From positions 18,621 to 25,836 of the forward strand of contig DDMR01000057.1 in NCBI GenBank assembly GCA_002340925.1: a stretch of DNA of 7,216 nt, given 5' to 3'. The notes under the pieces were generated by a model. The model was not told the origin of the DNA. It worked only from the letters and a program-made list of their open reading frames with translations, and did not search any database. Source of the DNA: Actinobacteria bacterium UBA2541. Lineage in GTDB: Bacteria; Actinomycetota; Actinomycetes; Nanopelagicales; Nanopelagicaceae. How positions within the stretch are numbered: the first letter of the stretch is position 1; each line of letters opens with the position of its first letter. Positions 6,610 to 7,216 of this stretch are shown here, in pieces. The translations under genes were made by a program, and so were the position numbers.

Positions 6610-7216
6610 TTCTCCTCCGATCGACCAATCTTTCGCAAGATGACCCGTGCAGATCCTGCAGTTACAACAGATCCGGTGATCACAACTGCGCTTACGCCAT
6701 CACTTACTTGGTTGATTAAGGTTACCTGCTCCATCGCATAGGTGATAGCCGAATTCAAATCTTCCTCTTTATATACTCGTTCACTTCCAAATACTTGAAC
6801 CGCTTCTTCGAATAACTGAGAGACGGCTAGAGCACGAGGCGAATCTGATTTCGTAACTACCAATCGATCAACAACTGGTTCGAGCGCCTTCAATACTCCC
6901 CTTACATCTTTCTCCCCAAGAATTCCCAGAACACAGAAGATAGATTCGAAATCAAATTCACTTCTAAGTGTTTCTGCTAACGCCGTTGCGCCATGGGGAT
7001 TATGCGCTGCGTCGACTATCACGGTTGGGTCTCGGTGCAAGATTTCTAAGCGTCCTGGGGATGCAACTTTTGCGAAAGCAGAACGCACAAGCTCTTCATC
7101 TAATTTAACTCCGACAAATGCTTCTACTGTTGCGATGGCGATTGCCGCATTCTTCGCTTGGTGCGCACCATGGAGTGGTAGATAAATTTCAGTATATTCA
7201 CCGTGGATACCTTGCA
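6606..7216 (-). CDS. folC: Folylpolyglutamate synthase / dihydrofolate synthase, C-terminal part (5' end outside window)
   Basis: This is the last 202 codons of FolC, a cytoplasmic Mur-ligase-family enzyme that adds glutamate to dihydropteroate and reduced folates using ATP. The reading frame stays open to the window edge at 7216. The GTG at 7088 is therefore an internal valine, not a start, because conserved FolC sequence lies upstream of it: an LPLHGAHQAKNAA segment (about 7178-7143), the family's Leu-x-Gly-x-His-Gln-x-x-Asn-Ala substrate-binding region. Downstream come SPGRLE (near 7058), which opens the C-terminal domain, then DAAHNP (near 7018), the Mur-ligase-type Asp-x-Ala-His-Asn-Pro motif, and a TGSVVTAG motif near the C-terminus. 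The TGA stop overlaps the GTG start of the next gene by four bases (GTGA), implying coupled translation. No frameshift or missing motif is seen in this part; the ATP P-loop half lies outside the window. Confidence 0.95.
   Translation of the reverse strand, partial: QGIHGEYTEIYLPLHGAHQAKNAAIAIATVEAFVGVKLDEELVRSAFAKVASPGRLEILHRDPTVIVDAAHNPHGATALAETLRSEFDFESIFCVLGILGEKDVRGVLKALEPVVDRLVVTKSDSPRALAVSQLFEEAVQVFGSERVYKEEDLNSAITYAMEQVTLINQVSDGVSAVVITGSVVTAGSARVILRKIGRSEEK
6612..6618 (-). promoter_or_regulatory. Strong ribosome binding site for the DUF4233 gene
   Basis: GGAGGAG on the minus strand lies within the last codons of folC and ends two bases before the GTG at 6609 (four bases counted from the GGAGG core). 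It is the best Shine-Dalgarno match near this gene and supports the GTG start despite the overlap with the folC stop. The spacing is a little short. Confidence 0.6.

Noticed and set aside
6326..6628. 100-codon minus-strand frame overlapping the DUF4233 gene
   Set aside because: It is out of frame with a better-supported membrane protein and lacks hydrophobic segments or any known motif.
6606..7088. GTG at 7088 as a start for a short separate gene
   Set aside because: The frame stays open to the window edge and encodes conserved FolC sequence upstream, so this codon is an internal valine.

Overview
The window is one contiguous block of actinobacterial chromosome in which every recognisable gene lies on the minus strand. 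In transcription order (high to low coordinate) the genes are the 3' part of folC, a small DUF4233-type membrane protein, ndk, mreB, mreC, mreD, mrdA (PBP2) and rodA. The order folC–DUF4233–ndk–mreBCD–PBP2–rodA is, from established knowledge, the order found in Streptomyces-like Actinobacteria; the folC–membrane protein–ndk part also occurs in Mycobacterium, which lacks mreB. Base composition looks moderate (mid-40s % GC from a few sampled lines), low for the phylum. With the very tight gene packing this suggests a streamlined, low-GC actinobacterium, for example the freshwater acI/Nanopelagicales type. The lineage is inference; the phylum is well supported by synteny and protein features.

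Layout: 7216-6606 is the C-terminal half of folate synthase FolC, cut by the window edge. 6609-6277 is a four-helix membrane protein of unknown function. A gap of about 65 bases (6276-6212) is the longest non-coding stretch. It holds a promoter-like element placed so that ndk would be read as a leaderless mRNA from a GTG at 6211. From ndk to the rodA stop at 15 there is essentially no non-coding DNA. The junctions are 14 and 12 bases (ndk/mreB, mreB/mreC), then three successive 4-base stop-start overlaps (mreC/mreD, mreD/mrdA, mrdA/rodA). A fourth such overlap joins folC to the DUF4233 gene. No stretch over 300 bases lacks a gene. No tRNA, rRNA, CRISPR, insertion sequence or clear intrinsic terminator was seen.

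How the genes work together: MreB filaments, the MreC/MreD membrane scaffold, the transpeptidase PBP2 and the glycosyltransferase RodA form the elongasome, which inserts lateral-wall peptidoglycan in rod-shaped cells. All intact motifs needed for ATP binding (MreB), transpeptidation (PBP2) and glycan polymerisation (RodA) are present, so the cell is predicted to be an elongating rod or curved rod. Ndk (NTP supply) and FolC (folate polyglutamation) are metabolic neighbours that may share the transcript.

I did not find a novel system here. This is a conserved housekeeping locus; the points below concern expression signals, unusual starts, an internal palindrome, cysteine pairing in PBP2, and an uncharacterised conserved membrane protein.
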